This document shows positions 40,839 to 42,071 of a stretch of DNA of 42,071 nucleotides, piece by piece. The notes under the pieces were generated by a model, which was given only the letters and a program-made list of their open reading frames with translations, was not told the origin of the DNA and ran no database searches. A program made the position numbers and the translations under genes. This DNA is from Flavobacteriaceae bacterium (GTDB lineage Bacteria > Bacteroidota > Bacteroidia > Flavobacteriales > Flavobacteriaceae), in NCBI GenBank assembly GCA_009926065.1, contig RFPP01000017.1, positions 1 to 42,071 of the forward strand, given 5' to 3'. Every line of letters starts with the position of its first letter. Position 1 is the first letter of the stretch.

Positions 40839-41978
40839 TTAATGCGCCTCTTCGTGATGGTGTTCTTCTACTGCTGAACCAAAGTACAAAGCAGAAAGCA
40901 TCGTAAAGATATAGGCTTGCAATAGCGCTACTAAAATTTCGATTGTTGAAATAGCGAATGACAACATAAATGACAAGCTACTTCCCAACCAATTTTTAAA
41001 AATAAACATCAAACCAATTAAACTCATTAATACAATGTGTCCTGCAAAAATATTTGCATACAAACGAATCATTAATGAAAACGGCTTGATAAATACTCCT
41101 AATAATTCAATAGGTGCTAATATTATTTTCATTGGCAACGGCACGCCTGGCATCCAGAAAATGTGTCCCCAATAATTTTTGTTTGCTGTAACGTTAGTAA
41201 TAATAAAGGTTACAACTGCTAATCCAAAAGTGATTGCGATGTTTCCTGTTACGTTAATTCCTAGCGGAGTTAATCCGAAGATATTTAAAAACCAAATAAA
41301 GAAAAAGATGGTCAATAAATAACTCATGTATTTCTTGTAGTGTTTTTCACCAATATTTGGTATCGCAATTTCATCACGAATGTAAATTACAATTGGTTCG
41401 AAAAGCCTTCCAAAACCTGAAGAAATTCCGCCGTTTTTAGCATACGATCTCGCCAAACTTGTAAATATAAAAAACATTAAAAGAGCAACAATCATAATTG
41501 TTAACACCCCTTTAGTGATAGATAAATCAATAGGTTGAAGTTCTTTTTCGGTAACAACTTCTTTTCCGTCTTTTATTTCTTTAGCTTCTACAACAAGGAC
41601 TTTCCCTGCTGCATCTGATTTGTAAATTTTTTCGTGGTGTAAAACATAGTAATTACCATTGCTTTCAGCTACAGCTTCTCCGTGGTGAAATTTTGAAGAA
41701 GAGAAAAAGTGAACTCCATTATCCCATAAAATAATTGGTAAAGAAAACCCTATATGTTTACCCTCATATTCAAATAAAGAGAAATCATGACCATCTAGAA
41801 CGTGATGGTTAATTACTTCTAAAATTTCAGCCTTAACTTCTGACTTTTCGTCAACAACAACTTCTTTCGAATCAGTAGTTTGAGTAGCATTAATAGGAGT
41901 GTTTGAAAAACCAAATGAGGGAAGAAAAGCAATTAAAATTGCTAATATTATTTTAAGTGGTTTGTGTGAAATCACCAT
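40839..41978 (-). CDS. atpB: ATP synthase F0 a subunit with long N-terminal extension
   Basis: Stator subunit that forms the proton half-channels. The 379-residue protein is about 100 longer than E. coli AtpB. The N-terminus (1-26, with KIILAILIAFLPSFGFS) resembles a signal peptide. It is followed by a hydrophilic region (27-155) with nine histidines, such as INHHVLDGH, KFHHGE and VLHHEKIY, presumably periplasmic. The membrane domain starts near 158; the essential arginine is in LMIRLYANIFAGHI. The C-terminus is EEHHHEEAH. The first gene of the operon, it follows a full promoter. Confidence 0.96.
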   Translation of the reverse strand: MVISHKPLKIILAILIAFLPSFGFSNTPINATQTTDSKEVVVDEKSEVKAEILEVINHHVLDGHDFSLFEYEGKHIGFSLPIILWDNGVHFFSSSKFHHGEAVAESNGNYYVLHHEKIYKSDAAGKVLVVEAKEIKDGKEVVTEKELQPIDLSITKGVLTIMIVALLMFFIFTSLARSYAKNGGISSGFGRLFEPIVIYIRDEIAIPNIGEKHYKKYMSYLLTIFFFIWFLNIFGLTPLGINVTGNIAITFGLAVVTFIITNVTANKNYWGHIFWMPGVPLPMKIILAPIELLGVFIKPFSLMIRLYANIFAGHIVLMSLIGLMFIFKNWLGSSLSFMLSFAISTIEILVALLQAYIFTMLSALYFGSAVEEHHHEEAH

Positions 41979-42019
41979 ATCTTATTATTGTCTTAATATT
42001 TACTTTCTGAAATTTTGTG

Positions 42020-42048
42020 CAAAGGTACATTATTTCTTAATAATTCAA
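42020..42048 (-). promoter_or_regulatory. Promoter of the ATP synthase operon
   Basis: On the minus strand TTG (42046-42048), an 18-bp spacer and TACCTTTG (42020-42027). The start near 42015 leaves a leader of about 37 nt before atpB. Confidence 0.75.
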
Positions 42049-42071
42049 GAATTAATGTAACTTTTTTTGAT

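Overview
The window is 42 kb of AT-rich chromosomal DNA from a member of the Bacteroidota, most likely a Flavobacterium or close relative. The evidence is consistent. There are gliding-motility genes (gldD, gldE), type IX secretion (T9SS) components and substrates with type B sorting domains, promoters of the TTG-N17-23-TAnnTTTG type, almost no Shine-Dalgarno sequences, and an F0F1 ATP synthase cluster without beta and epsilon. The core genes look vertically inherited. I see no phage, insertion sequence, CRISPR array or resistance cassette.

Layout, left to right. (1) 1-3.8 kb: fatty-acid initiation genes fabH-accB-accC (accC runs off the left edge), preceded by the DUF177-rpmF pair. (2) 3.8-5.5 kb: pdxA (vitamin B6) and ribE (riboflavin), divergent with overlapping promoters. 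(3) 5.5-8.9 kb: mutY, ssb, gldE, gldD. (4) 9.0-11.3 kb: an HU-type DNA-binding protein, a 30-codon extremely basic gene that is probably a Bacteroidota-specific ribosomal protein, and an RNase G/E. (5) 11.3-15 kb: ribonucleotide reductase nrdB-nrdA, with a structured flavobacterial repeat between them and two inverted DnaA-box-like sites upstream. (6) 15.2-21 kb: housekeeping and hypothetical genes (DUF3109, MarC, a small membrane protein, a reduced FAD oxidoreductase, a hupE-like/dCMP deaminase/S41 protease operon, fructose bisphosphatase). (7) 21-26.4 kb: SSAT-like acetyltransferase, aspartate kinase and a 1136-residue outer-membrane protein of unknown role. (8) 26.4-35.3 kb: a four-gene surface locus in which two related T9SS adhesins flank a PorP/SprF protein and an OmpA-family lipoprotein-like protein. 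(9) 35.7-36.8 kb: tRNA-Ala(GGC), QueD-like protein, GNAT. (10) 36.8-42.07 kb: atpB-E-F-H-A-G with its own promoter and terminator.

The most system-like part is region 8. It carries two secreted multi-domain surface proteins together with the outer-membrane protein family known to partner type B T9SS substrates and a periplasmic peptidoglycan-binding component, all in one tight operon. GldD/GldE (region 3) serve the same gliding/T9SS machinery. The best candidates for less-described biology are the 30-residue basic gene after HU, the DnaA-box-like palindrome at nrdB, the structured repeat between nrdB and nrdA, and the orphan 1136-residue barrel protein. All functional calls come from reading the sequence; no database search was run.
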